This document shows positions 1 through 7,978 of a stretch of DNA of 64,000 nucleotides, one piece after another (position 1 is the stretch's first letter; every line of letters begins with the position of its first letter). The DNA comes from an uncultured Paracoccaceae bacterium (GTDB taxonomy: Bacteria; Pseudomonadota; Alphaproteobacteria; Rhodobacterales; Rhodobacteraceae): positions 37,020 to 101,019 of the forward strand of contig CANLNM010000009.1 in NCBI GenBank assembly GCA_947492475.1, read 5' to 3'. The position numbers and the translations under genes were made by a program. The notes under the pieces were generated by a model, which saw only the letters and a list, made by a program, of their open reading frames with translations, ran no database searches and was not told where the DNA came from.

Positions 1-64
1 CTGAAATCGGCCTGCGCTGTTTCCAGATATTCCAATCGCCCCAGCCGATAAAAGGGAACCATCC

Positions 65-346
65 ATGACAGACCCGGAGTCTTCCCCAGAAAAAATTCAC
101 TATATTTGCCAGACTTATGTTGAAACGACGGCTGGGCGCAACGGGCAGACCGGCCTGAAAATTGCCAAGCAATTTGAATATTCCACAGCGTCAGAAGCGC
201 AAAACAGAGCCGAACGAGAGGCTCTATCTAAGGATTGCGCAGGTGCTGACGCTTACATGGTTACTGAAGATCCAACGAGTGGAGAAGTCGGCGACCCAAG
301 CTTCCTTGTAAGGCTTGGCAATGTTCCCGAAATTGACGGTTATTAG
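65..346 (+). CDS. Hypothetical protein, 93 aa
   Basis: I do not recognise a family. The product is short, hydrophilic and acidic, with no signal peptide or membrane segment. An AAAGGG box at 51-56 lies eight bases before the ATG, which supports this start. The gene lies in what I infer to be the right-hand part of a second Tn7-like element ending at 2438, so it is probably accessory cargo. It is followed by the remnant of an HTH gene that has an intact relative at 14398. Confidence 0.55.
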   Translation: MTDPESSPEKIHYICQTYVETTAGRNGQTGLKIAKQFEYSTASEAQNRAEREALSKDCAGADAYMVTEDPTSGEVGDPSFLVRLGNVPEIDGY

Positions 347-463
347 AATCCTGAAAATAGCCGCGACCTGAACGAAGGCCGTTGTTCGATCCAAGTCGTG
401 TGCACAAAAAAAGCGGTCTTTGGTGCGAGTGCAGCGAATTCACCCTTTGTCCGCATATCGGCC

Positions 464-529
464 CACTGTATGAAAGCGCATGAAGCGCGTTTCTACTCAA
501 AAATAAGACTTATTGACTGGCAGGGTAGC
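464..529 (+). pseudogene. Remnant of the 5' end of an HTH gene (copy of 14382-14448)
   Basis: About 66 bases match 14382-14448, the upstream region and first codons of the HTH gene at 14398. The shared part includes CACTGTA, GAAAGCG, TCTACTCAAAAA and ACTGGCAGGGTAGC. Here the reading frame from the ATG at 480 reads MKRVSTQK and then stops, while the intact gene reads MERLSTQKV. Similarity ends abruptly after 529. It shows that the left element once carried the same backbone gene as the complete transposon to its right. Confidence 0.7.
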
Positions 530-577
530 TTAGTGTGACGGCAATTCTTGGCCAAAGAAATGTAAGCATTCGCGTTT

Positions 578-599
578 GCAGCGAATGACCGCAATCCGC
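578..599. repeat. Interspersed repeat, copy 1
   Basis: GCAGCGAATGACCGCAATCC followed by GC. One of four related copies of a short intergenic motif (others at 2587, 21303 and 36215). The insertion of the IS1182-family element falls at the end of this copy. Confidence 0.5.
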
Positions 600-2136
600 C
601 GATTCTGTGGAAAAACAACGTGTTGCGAGCGCAGAAAGTTGCGATCCAAACGGAGCGCGAGCGCCTTTCTTATCGGGCTTTGCCTGTTTTCTGCGGTGCA
701 GGAAAGGTCTTGGCTAATTTCCGGAGGTTTTGGGCGGTTGCGGCGAGCAGGAATTCGTCATTTGCGCCGCATGGACCACGTAGTCGCAACCTTCCCAACC
801 CGAGGATGCGTTTGAGATGAGCGAAGAGCATTTCGACCTTTTTACGTAGTCGCATCGAGATGGCGTATTGTTTGGTTTTGGCAATGTCGCGGGCAATCTG
901 ACGGGCTTCTTCGTGTTCCTCGCGGGTGATCTTGCGGGCGTCGGCATTTGGGCAGCATTTCATCTTTGATGGGCAAGCTTGGCATGTATGTTTTAGAGCT
1001 TGGTACCTAGCGACACCCTTGCCGCTGGGGCCTCGGTTCGGGTCGGAATAATTGCGCCGGAACTGCTTGAGTGACTCACCCTCCGGACAGATGTACTGGT
1101 TGTTATCTGGGTCCCATTCGAAGTCGGTGCGGCTCCATGTCCCGTCGGCTCGGCCCGCCTTGTCTAGCACCGGAATGTGTGGGTTGATGTCGCGATCCAC
1201 GAGCCATCCCAGCATGGGGCCTGATCCATATGCGCTATCCGCGATAAGACGTTCCGGGTCAATATCGTGCCGATCTTTGATGCGATCCAACATGGTGCGC
1301 ACTGATCCGACTTCGGCCTGTCGAATTGATCTCGCCCCCTCGACATCAACAATTACGCTATGGTCGGTATCGATCAGATAATTGGTGGAGTAGCTAAAGA
1401 AAGCGGGGCCTTTGCGGGCTGCGGTCCATTGGCTGCTGGGGTCAGAGTGTGACGTGAACTTTGGCTCTACGGTCGATGCCGCCCCGAATGCAGCATCGTC
1501 CAAGACGTCGAGATACTCGCGAACGGCGCGTGGTGCATCGCGTGGATCAATTGCGCTATGGTCCCAATCTTCCTTTGGGGTGGAGTTCTGCTTGTTGGCA
1601 TCAGCCTCGATCAAGCTGGCATCTGCAGCCAGACGTTGGCCACTCACCAAGCCATCCTCGATGCACCGTGCGACGGTCTTCTCGAACAGGTGACGCAGGA
1701 GTTCGCTCTCACGGAACCGTCCGTGACGGTTCTTTGAAAACGTCGAATGGTTTGGGATCGTGTCAGAAAGATCACGGCGACAGAACCAGCGATAGGCCAG
1801 GTTCAGATGCACCTCTTCACACAGCCGCCGCTCTGACCTGATGCCAAAACAATACCCCACCAACAGCATGCGGATCAGAAGCTCAGGATCAACCGAAGGG
1901 CGGCCCGTGTGGCTGTAAAAATCCGCCAAATTCTGGCGGATGTCGCTCAGATCGACAAACCGATCTATCGAACGCAGCAGGTGATCTTGGGGAACACGAT
2001 CTTCCAGCGAGAACTCATAAAATAGCGCTGCTTGTGCTTCCTGCTTTGGACCCATCATCATCAAATCCCCCAATCAATATGGAAATTGAATCAGTGAATA
2101 GGCACCCGATCAAGCAAGAGTTTTTCAACAGAATTA
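600..2136 (-). mobile_element. IS1182-family insertion sequence, about 1537 bp
   Basis: Boundaries come from three observations. First, the ends form an inverted repeat: ATTCTGTGGAAAAAC at the left, and the reverse complement of the right end reads ATTCTGTTGAAAAAC. Second, the uninterrupted sequence tccgccctttt at 21319-21329 in the neighbouring transposon end shows what the site looked like before insertion. Third, a GC dinucleotide appears on both sides (598-599 and 2137-2138), as expected for a short target duplication. The single gene inside is an intact-looking transposase. The exact first and last base could be off by a few. Confidence 0.8.
670..2061 (-). CDS. IS1182-family DDE transposase
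   Basis: Catalyses transposition of its own insertion sequence. The N-terminal part has the family layout: an FYEFSLEDRVP-type opening, then GRPSVDPELLIRMLLVGY and the YRWFCRRDL segment, followed by a DDE nuclease core (AADASLIEA and DSAYGSG), a cysteine-rich insert (CQACPSKMKCCPN) and an R-K-E-V-E-M-L-F type C-terminus. At about 463 residues it has the usual length and no internal stop. I chose the ATG at 2061, preceded by GGGGGA, over a TTG at 2073. Its insertion splits the right-end region of the left Tn7-like element. Confidence 0.92.
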   Translation of the reverse strand: MMMGPKQEAQAALFYEFSLEDRVPQDHLLRSIDRFVDLSDIRQNLADFYSHTGRPSVDPELLIRMLLVGYCFGIRSERRLCEEVHLNLAYRWFCRRDLSDTIPNHSTFSKNRHGRFRESELLRHLFEKTVARCIEDGLVSGQRLAADASLIEADANKQNSTPKEDWDHSAIDPRDAPRAVREYLDVLDDAAFGAASTVEPKFTSHSDPSSQWTAARKGPAFFSYSTNYLIDTDHSVIVDVEGARSIRQAEVGSVRTMLDRIKDRHDIDPERLIADSAYGSGPMLGWLVDRDINPHIPVLDKAGRADGTWSRTDFEWDPDNNQYICPEGESLKQFRRNYSDPNRGPSGKGVARYQALKHTCQACPSKMKCCPNADARKITREEHEEARQIARDIAKTKQYAISMRLRKKVEMLFAHLKRILGLGRLRLRGPCGANDEFLLAATAQNLRKLAKTFPAPQKTGKAR

Positions 2137-2438
2137 GCCCTTTTCTTTGACCAAGAGCTAGGGGACGTTGTCTCCACGCGCCTGCAATACAATTAGCCTG
2201 GGCCGTGTCCTCGGCTGCGCCTGCGGGCCGCACCTACCCAGTCGAATTGTATTGCACTTGCTACCCCCAACCCTCGCCGGGAGCAGGTTTTAGAGGCAGG
2301 CGCGCTGAAGCGCTTTGCTCAAAACCAGCGTTGAAAGGGGAAACATGATCACGAGAAGCAGAACCCGCCAAAGGCAAACCTATGCGTCGAAAAAGGAAAG
2401 ACTCTGTCGCAAAAGGCACAACTATGTGTCGCTTCACA
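2137..2438 (+). mobile_element. Right end of a second, left-lying Tn7-like transposon
   Basis: These roughly 300 bases match 21323-21624, the right end of the complete transposon, almost base for base. They end in three phased putative TnsB sites (2370-2389, 2391-2410, 2411-2432) and the terminal CTTCACA at 2432-2438. The next six bases, atttgg, separate this end from the left terminus of the complete element at 2445. I infer a tandem insertion at one attachment site. The left terminus of this second element lies outside the window. The homologous region is cut by the IS1182-family element at 2136 and resumes at 578-599. Confidence 0.85.
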
Positions 2439-2439
2439 A

Positions 2440-2444
2440 TTTGG
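2440..2444. repeat. Target site duplication (left), tttgg
   Basis: Five bases directly before the TGTG terminus at 2445. They are identical to 21625-21629, directly after the CACA terminus at 21624. Tn7 family transposons make 5-bp duplications, so this pair fixes both ends of the element. Confidence 0.9.
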
Positions 2445-2561
2445 TGTGGAGCGACACATAGTTTCACCTTTTCTAAAAAGCTAAGTCGTTGATTTTGAAT
2501 AAATTCGATTTTGACCGACGCATTACTCTTACCTTTTGCGTCTCATAGTCTTACCATTTTT
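2445..2561. promoter_or_regulatory. Transposon left end with three putative TnsB-binding sites
   Basis: Site L1 lies at 2451-2472 (gcgacacatagtttcacc then tttt), L2 at 2516-2537 (cgacgcattactcttacc then tttt) and L3 at 2538-2559 (gcgtctcatagtcttacc then attt). L2 and L3 abut, while L1 is separated by about 43 bases. The spaced left end contrasts with a compact right end, the same asymmetry seen in Tn7. The motif is seen directly; binding by TnsB is inference. Confidence 0.8.
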
Positions 2562-2586
2562 CGGAAAGCCGTCGTTGGTGCAACAC

Positions 2587-2610
2587 GCAGCGAATGGCTG
2601 GATTGAGCCC
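2587..2610. repeat. Interspersed repeat, copy 2
   Basis: GCAGCGAATGGCTGGATTGA followed by GCCC, related to copies at 578, 21303 and 36215. It lies in the gene-free stretch inside the left end of the transposon (2562-2810), in which I see no gene. Confidence 0.5.
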
Positions 2611-2810
2611 ACATTGACCGATGCTGCGGTTTGCGTAAATGTCAGCGATGCGCAGTTAGTGAACTTTGCAAAAGTCACTCGGACGGCCCTAAGCGGCCGT
2701 TAGTCACACCAGACAATGCAGCGAGATGTATCCTTAAAGCGGTCAATAGCGATATTAGAAAGTGAGTTTTAGGTGGTGTGAACATTCGACACATATTTGC
2801 TTGAATAGGA

Positions 2811-3761
2811 TCAAGTCGGAGAAGAAGTTGTTCCCAAGTGATTTCCGAAATATCCTACACAGACCCTCTTGTTGTCAAAGTCAGGCAGGAAGTACAATCG
2901 CTTGGCATCACGGAAATTTTTGACATGCAGGCCGAAATAAGACCTCCCCAATTCTGGATGGTCAAACATGCGCTGGCGCCGAAATTTCGGATTTGTGCTT
3001 GTCGATCGGCTCTCATCGGAGATATCCAATCCCGTTTTTGTGATTAAATCAGCAAGATTAGAAGAAGTTGCAATATGAGAATTTAACAGGTTCAGGACAT
3101 CAATAATTTCACTTTGAGAGGAACCCCACACGCCGGATCTTTGCCAGATTTTCAAAATTCCTTTGCAAAACAATAGATTGGGAAGATCTGGATTGTGCTT
3201 AGGCTTCAAGTTCTTGAGAAAGCTACTCTGGCTTTGTCTCGCAGCCGAAACACGATCAACCCACTCTTTAGCTCTGTCACAGGTGCCAATGTTCTGCACA
3301 GTCTTCTCGTTGGGCGCTTCGTCGTTGAAATGCTCGACTATTCGGAACTCATCTTGCGACCATATTGCATTGGATGCAAAGCTCACTCCGGCAACATTTA
3401 GGTACGAAGCGTAACCCATGGCGTCTACATCTATTGTATCATCGCACGCCAAAACGAACACTCTTGGCTCAAGAAATTTGCGAGCATCTGTCGAAACCGG
3501 GCAGTCAACTTTGCTCATTGTGTTTTTTACAAACAGCTTTTGGTCATGGTCTAGAGAGTTGTTCATCCAACTTCCAAAACTGAACCCTACCGCGTAATCT
3601 AAATCTGCCCACCTTGATGGGACTCCGTCTTTCTTAATAATTGAGATCTGAGCGCGGGACAAAATGCTTAGGGATTTAAAGAAATTTAAGATTTCTTGTT
3701 GGTTCTCTAAATCAATTGGAAAAGGCAAAGAGGCATCGTTAAAAACTACGTCACTATTCAT
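2811..3761 (-). CDS. Unknown protein, third gene of the DUF262/ATPase operon
   Basis: A 316-residue soluble protein with no motif I recognise. I chose the ATG at 3761, which begins two bases after the TAG stop of the ATPase gene; an upstream in-frame start would overlap that gene. The C-terminal quarter is basic and ends in a serine/threonine-rich tail. Because it is the last gene of a tightly packed three-gene unit with a DUF262 protein and an SMC-like ATPase, I infer that it is the effector or accessory subunit of a putative defence system. No nuclease signature was found. Confidence 0.7.
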   Translation of the reverse strand: MNSDVVFNDASLPFPIDLENQQEILNFFKSLSILSRAQISIIKKDGVPSRWADLDYAVGFSFGSWMNNSLDHDQKLFVKNTMSKVDCPVSTDARKFLEPRVFVLACDDTIDVDAMGYASYLNVAGVSFASNAIWSQDEFRIVEHFNDEAPNEKTVQNIGTCDRAKEWVDRVSAARQSQSSFLKNLKPKHNPDLPNLLFCKGILKIWQRSGVWGSSQSEIIDVLNLLNSHIATSSNLADLITKTGLDISDESRSTSTNPKFRRQRMFDHPELGRSYFGLHVKNFRDAKRLYFLPDFDNKRVCVGYFGNHLGTTSSPT

Positions 3762-3763
3762 AA

Positions 3764-4882
3764 CTATAAATCCAATAGTGTCTCTAAACTCTTTTCCCAT
3801 TGATCGAAGAAACCTGGAGGCCAATACCCAACTTTACCGTTTTCGTCTAACGAGATTTCATCGATATTGGCTGCGTGAGTTGCTGTGTCAGTCGTGCGGG
3901 AAAGATAGAATACGTTAACCGAATTGCATTCGATATCACCAGACTTCACCGCATTTCGAATGCCGTTGAAAAAGTGGTCACTATGCGTCTCAACAAATAT
4001 TTGAACGCCGTTTTTTGAAGCAAGTGATACGAGCTTACCCATCAAGGACTGGCCACCGGGGTGAAGGTGAGATTCCGGGTTTTCAATTATGAGTAGGTCA
4101 CCTGGTTTGGAGGCAAGAACTGCTAGAACAACAGGCAAAACATAAGTTAATCCGAAGCCAACATTTTCGGGGCGAAAAGACTGAGTTAGCTCAGTTGAGG
4201 AAGCAAATTGATAGTGTAAACTCGCCTGATTAATTTCTGGAATAAACCGTGCATTTACTTTGGTACCCGGCGTTATCTCGGACATCCAAGCATCCAAATT
4301 GCTAGACAGAGTTTTGTTATTTGCATCAGGATGTTGGAATGCCTCAATGGTTATGATCTCTCCACCATTCACGGCCAAAAAATGGGCGGTATACTCGCCT
4401 CTAATTCCCAGAGAACGGCTTTGATTGACCGCGTAGTCAGAAACCTCGTACGTCGCCTTGGGGCTAATTCGATCCGCAGACAAATATTGGAATTGCGATG
4501 TAAATAATGCCGTTTCAAATGGTTTCCCGCTGTCGCCGCTTTGGTCGGGATTGAGTGGTTGCATGTCGGAACCTTTAGTATACTCCAAGCTCAAATTGAG
4601 TTCGCGTACCTCGGACCAAGTTAGTTTTATCTGAACGCAATCTTCATCTGCTCCGACGAACAGAAGATCTTTTCCGGTCCCAATTTTTACGTATTCACCA
4701 TATAGCGATACTCCTTGGTCAGGAAGCATGTGTTTTTCGTGAGATTGCCTCAACAAAAGAAGCGATTGAATAATCGATGATTTTCCTGCGCCGTTTAGGC
4801 CCGTAAAAATATTTAGTTCTTCAAAATTAAAAACATGGTTATCGATCGATTTGAAATTCACCAGTTCAAGTTGTTCAATCAT
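3764..4882 (-). CDS. AAA/ABC-type ATPase with DUF3696-like C-terminus
   Basis: A 372-residue P-loop ATPase of the OLD/RecF-like AAA15/AAA21 type. Walker A is GLNGAGKSS (residues 28-36). A family-typical NVGFGLTYVLPVVLAVL segment lies near residue 245, Walker B with the following glutamate and histidines is LLIIENPESHLHPGGQ (about 263-278), and an ETHSDHF switch follows. The C-terminus GKVGYWPPGFFDQW resembles DUF3696. The ATG at 4882 overlaps the DUF262 stop as ATGA, so the genes are translationally coupled. Such ATPases act with DUF262 or nuclease partners in several anti-phage systems; its role here is inferred. Confidence 0.87.
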   Translation of the reverse strand: MIEQLELVNFKSIDNHVFNFEELNIFTGLNGAGKSSIIQSLLLLRQSHEKHMLPDQGVSLYGEYVKIGTGKDLLFVGADEDCVQIKLTWSEVRELNLSLEYTKGSDMQPLNPDQSGDSGKPFETALFTSQFQYLSADRISPKATYEVSDYAVNQSRSLGIRGEYTAHFLAVNGGEIITIEAFQHPDANNKTLSSNLDAWMSEITPGTKVNARFIPEINQASLHYQFASSTELTQSFRPENVGFGLTYVLPVVLAVLASKPGDLLIIENPESHLHPGGQSLMGKLVSLASKNGVQIFVETHSDHFFNGIRNAVKSGDIECNSVNVFYLSRTTDTATHAANIDEISLDENGKVGYWPPGFFDQWEKSLETLLDL

Positions 4883-6012
4883 ATTAGTGCCTCGAAGCTG
4901 CATTCTTCAATAAATTTTCGGATTAAACGGAAACGCGACGTTACATGGGCCGTGCTTGCAGTTGAGCGACTGATCGCTTCATTAAATTCATCATTTTCTA
5001 AAAGCTCTTTGAACTTGGAAACAAACATTGATTTGTTTGCAAGAATTGTTCTCCTTTGTTCTCCACTTTGCTCAGCTAAACAAACAGATAGGGCCTCAAA
5101 GAGCGGTTTGTTTACGAGATTCTTGCCTCCAACAAGAGATTTGCTAAATGCGTGCACGCCAAACAACTCATAAGATAGTGAAACCGCACTTAAGAAACTC
5201 TCACGGTATTTATCGAGTTTATCCGGAGACATTTTCGAAATCTCAATCATTGCCCCATCCAAAAATCTTGGAAGCGAAGACTTGTAGTCGGATTGGCCAA
5301 ACATAGCGAAAGCCATATGACGCAAGATCAACTCTTGTTTCGACATTCGATGGTTTCTTTTACCTAGGACCGTTTTTACTATGTCTGCTTCAGTAATCTC
5401 TGCGAGGAATTTCGACGCCGCACCATTATTCGCTGGTTGACTTATAGCATGTCGAATTTCTTGCGGAGTTAGCTTGAGTCCTCCGGTATTAATTCTATGA
5501 AATAGAGCATATTTCATTTCGGGAGGGGTCCCTGGCTTGATGAGATATACGGATGTAGAGAACTCATCAATTCGCCTTTGAAATGTTCTCGGCAATTCAT
5601 CATAGGTCGAGCCGTGAAGTTCCTTGAGGAATTCTAACCCTTGAAGCCTTAACTTTTGGTCGACAACAAAGTTCTTGATGGCAGAAAGTCGTTGGAGGCC
5701 GTCGACAACCTGCCAATGTTCTTCATCGGTCGCATCAAAGTAGAAGGCTGGGATTGGAAGGCGGATTAGGATGGACTCAATCAATCTACTTTGGGCTTGC
5801 TTCGACCAAAGGTCGCCCGAGCGCTGAAAGTCTGGCATCAGGTCAATTTCGCTGTGGCGCAATCGTGTGATTAACGTCCCGAGCGTCGGAGTAGAAATCG
5901 ATACATCGACTTTTTTCGGATCAAAAGGCTCGTATTGTTCATCGGAGTCGTCTTGCCCGAGTTCTTCCTCCTCGAATGTTTCATCGTCAATTGATACACC
6001 GTCTTCATTCAT
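4879..6012 (-). CDS. DUF262 (GmrSD/ParB-like) protein
   Basis: The N-terminus is very acidic (residues 1-35). It is followed by a DUF262 domain: LMPDFQRSGDLWS, RLIESILIRLPIPAFYFD and the hallmark VVDGLQRLSAIKNF near residue 100. DUF262 is the GmrS-type fold, which binds nucleotides and in GmrSD-type restriction recognises and cuts modified DNA with the GmrD-type DUF1524 domain. No DUF1524 HNH domain is visible in this protein or its neighbours. It is the first gene of the three-gene operon and is followed by the ATPase with a 4-bp overlap. The 377-residue length is typical of stand-alone DUF262 proteins. Confidence 0.87.
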   Translation of the reverse strand: MNEDGVSIDDETFEEEELGQDDSDEQYEPFDPKKVDVSISTPTLGTLITRLRHSEIDLMPDFQRSGDLWSKQAQSRLIESILIRLPIPAFYFDATDEEHWQVVDGLQRLSAIKNFVVDQKLRLQGLEFLKELHGSTYDELPRTFQRRIDEFSTSVYLIKPGTPPEMKYALFHRINTGGLKLTPQEIRHAISQPANNGAASKFLAEITEADIVKTVLGKRNHRMSKQELILRHMAFAMFGQSDYKSSLPRFLDGAMIEISKMSPDKLDKYRESFLSAVSLSYELFGVHAFSKSLVGGKNLVNKPLFEALSVCLAEQSGEQRRTILANKSMFVSKFKELLENDEFNEAISRSTASTAHVTSRFRLIRKFIEECSFEALI

Positions 6013-6464
6013 AGAAGCCCCCTAGAAACATCCGCCTGTTGTGCCTTCTATAAATTATTTTAAGTTGACCTTCCAACTCGTTATTTTCCACTTCACTTAA
6101 GATGCACATATACGGGGCGAGGGAATCTTTACGCACCCAATCCCCAATCCAAGGCCGTCAACGTTCTGCGCGGCATCCGACGTGATGGGAGAACTATTGC
6201 GCTTGTATGGCGTGGCAACATCGAGGTCTGCTTTTGCGAGAGATGAATCTAAGTCTTGCATCGGCAGCGAAAGTCTCTTGTCCCCCCGATATACAGATCA
6301 ACTATGTCTGCTTAGGGCTGACTGCGGTCATCTGGCGGAAGCAATCGAACGGCAACTTCGTCCGCATAGCTGACCTTACAAGTAGAGAGTTGAAGGTCAG
6401 CTTATGTGAAGGAATACATCGATGCAGGTACAGCGGTTTCCGGGCGCTTTACGTGCCCGACATC
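6013..6464. other. Gene-poor stretch between the DUF262 operon and the Fic module
   Basis: About 450 bases with only fragmentary open frames. One plus-strand frame around 6110-6243 reads coherently for about 40 codons (including AVNVLRGIRRDG) and then stops, so it could be the wreck of an older gene. An 18-bp match to 35354-35371 falls inside (6348-6365). I see no convincing gene, and the promoter of the operon should lie near its left edge. Confidence 0.4.
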
Positions 6465-6647
6465 TCACACCTCGAAATCAGGGGCTTGCCACTCCAGTGT
6501 CCCATTCTTTTTCATACGTCGCACCATGACAACTCTGTCGAGCGCACGCTCAATCTCATCTTCATCGTTTTTCTCGAAAGCTTGAAGAAGAAGTTTCTCT
6601 TGAGCCGAGAGATCGTGGCCCAACTGGTAGTCCGAGATTTCATTCAT
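6465..6647 (-). CDS. Small hypothetical protein, about 60 aa
   Basis: The start at 6647 is supported by GGGG eight bases upstream; an ATG at 6653 is the alternative. The product has a charged helical segment (EKLLLQAFEKNDEDEIERALDRV) and no known motif. It lies downstream of the Fic gene in the same direction, separated by about 200 bases. It could be a small regulator, but I have no positive evidence for a function. Confidence 0.4.
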   Translation of the reverse strand: MNEISDYQLGHDLSAQEKLLLQAFEKNDEDEIERALDRVVMVRRMKKNGTLEWQAPDFEV

Positions 6648-6849
6648 CAGCATTTCCCCTTTTCCATCAGCCCTCGTTAAACGACGTTCCTGCAATATAA
6701 AATCACCTTCAGTACAAGCTGACTAGCTTCACGGCCAAGTCTTCGGCGAGCTCTAGGATCGCAATCTATGCGTGAACTCGCCTCAATAACGAAACCGGAA
6801 CATCTGTTAACGGGTGTTATGTAAAGCGCCTTAAGGTTGAACTGCACTT

Positions 6850-7539
6850 CTAGATATAGACCGTCTGGCGGTCCACAACGGATCCTTCTAAGTCGGCCAC
6901 TGCTTTTAACCGAACCAGAACCTCCTCAGGCTCCAAGCTTTCCGAAACCATTTTTTCGAGTGCTAACGTAGTACCGCTATGGGACTCAACGCTTGCGGCA
7001 TTATTGCGCGCGGCAGTGATACCCTCAAAATCTAACGTATGTCCCGCGCGCCGCGCGAGCTGCACCATAAACACCCGTTGAGTGCGTCCATTTCCCTCAC
7101 GAAATGGATGGGCATAGTTGAGATCAGACAAAATCTCGGTCGCCGCCTTTGCAAAGGTCTCAAGGTCCGTTGACTTTGCTTTTGATGCATTTGCCAGTCG
7201 CTGAATATGCGCTAACCCATTGTCCAGATGAGACGCCGGTAAGAAAGTGCTACCGCCTTTGGACAAGAGGTTCGCGAAATCAGGGACATTAAATTTCTCA
7301 CCTTCCAAAACGATCACATCCGAGCGCATTGTCCCCGCCCATTCAAACAGGTCTTGAAACAGATGCCGGTGAATTGCACGCAGATGTGCCGCATCAAATT
7401 CTCCGGTGATTTCATCCGCCGTCTCTGTACGAGCTGAAACAAGTTCACGTTCTGCAATTCGTAACAGGTCCGGGTTATTGTTGATCCCGAGACGATTTTT
7501 CATCGTCCTCTGATCGGCTTGAAAAAAAGGATCAACCAA
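6850..7539 (-). CDS. Fic-domain AMPylating toxin (VbhT-like)
   Basis: Fic enzymes transfer AMP (rarely other nucleotides) to target proteins, for example DNA gyrase and topoisomerase IV in the VbhT/FicT class. The full active-site motif HPFREGNGRTQR is present at residues 144-155, with the catalytic histidine at 144. The upstream segment with EWAGTMR and a long helical core fits the fold. The length of 229 residues indicates a bare Fic domain without secretion or effector domains. The predicted TTG start at 7539 overlaps the antitoxin stop by eight bases, indicating translational coupling; an in-frame ATG at 7503 is a second possibility. It is cargo of the Tn7-like transposon. Confidence 0.9.
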   Translation of the reverse strand: MVDPFFQADQRTMKNRLGINNNPDLLRIAERELVSARTETADEITGEFDAAHLRAIHRHLFQDLFEWAGTMRSDVIVLEGEKFNVPDFANLLSKGGSTFLPASHLDNGLAHIQRLANASKAKSTDLETFAKAATEILSDLNYAHPFREGNGRTQRVFMVQLARRAGHTLDFEGITAARNNAASVESHSGTTLALEKMVSESLEPEEVLVRLKAVADLEGSVVDRQTVYI

Positions 7540-7768
7540 GGTCGCGCACCCTATCTAAGACCATTCTCATGCGTCGCTCTTGCAGCTCCTGCCGATCGAT
7601 CTTTCCCGTAATCCAAAGCTCAGACAGGGCGTTGTATTCAGGCGTTTGTCGCCCAAGCCCTTCCATTTCTGCGCTCCAATTCGCACCAGAAGCGATCTTT
7701 CTACGTCGCGCTTCTTCGTCCGGTGTGATGAATGTAGGTGACAATTTTTTGCCCACCGCGCTCTCCAA
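7532..7768 (-). CDS. VbhA-type Fic antitoxin
   Basis: A 78-residue helical protein placed directly upstream of the Fic gene. It contains the class I inhibitory motif (S/T)xxxE(G/N) as SAEMEG at residues 32-37. In this family the glutamate enters the Fic active site and blocks productive ATP binding. The segment TPEYNALSELWITGKIDRQEL resembles the C-terminal helices of VbhA-like antitoxins, which also serve as autorepressor parts. Gene order antitoxin then toxin with an overlap is typical. Confidence 0.87.
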   Translation of the reverse strand: MESAVGKKLSPTFITPDEEARRRKIASGANWSAEMEGLGRQTPEYNALSELWITGKIDRQELQERRMRMVLDRVRDLG

Positions 7769-7978
7769 TTCCAGCTAATACTAAGTACCAAAATTGTGGT
7801 CGTAACTCAATGATTTCAGGCTAATCGAAGCCACTTCCGTGACCAATCAACACTGTAGTTTCACCTCCCCCAATGACTGTCATTAGACTGCTTTGTCCCA
7901 AACGTTTCCCAAAAGATGGTTAGGCAATCCGACACAATCCGCAGAGATCGCCAAGTTCAGAATGATGCTTAGTTCAGA

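Noticed and set aside
6348..6365. 18-bp exact match with 35354-35371 as a possible attachment core
   Set aside because: Both copies lie in unremarkable sequence without inverted ends or a recombinase relation; could be a shared fragment of an old gene or chance.
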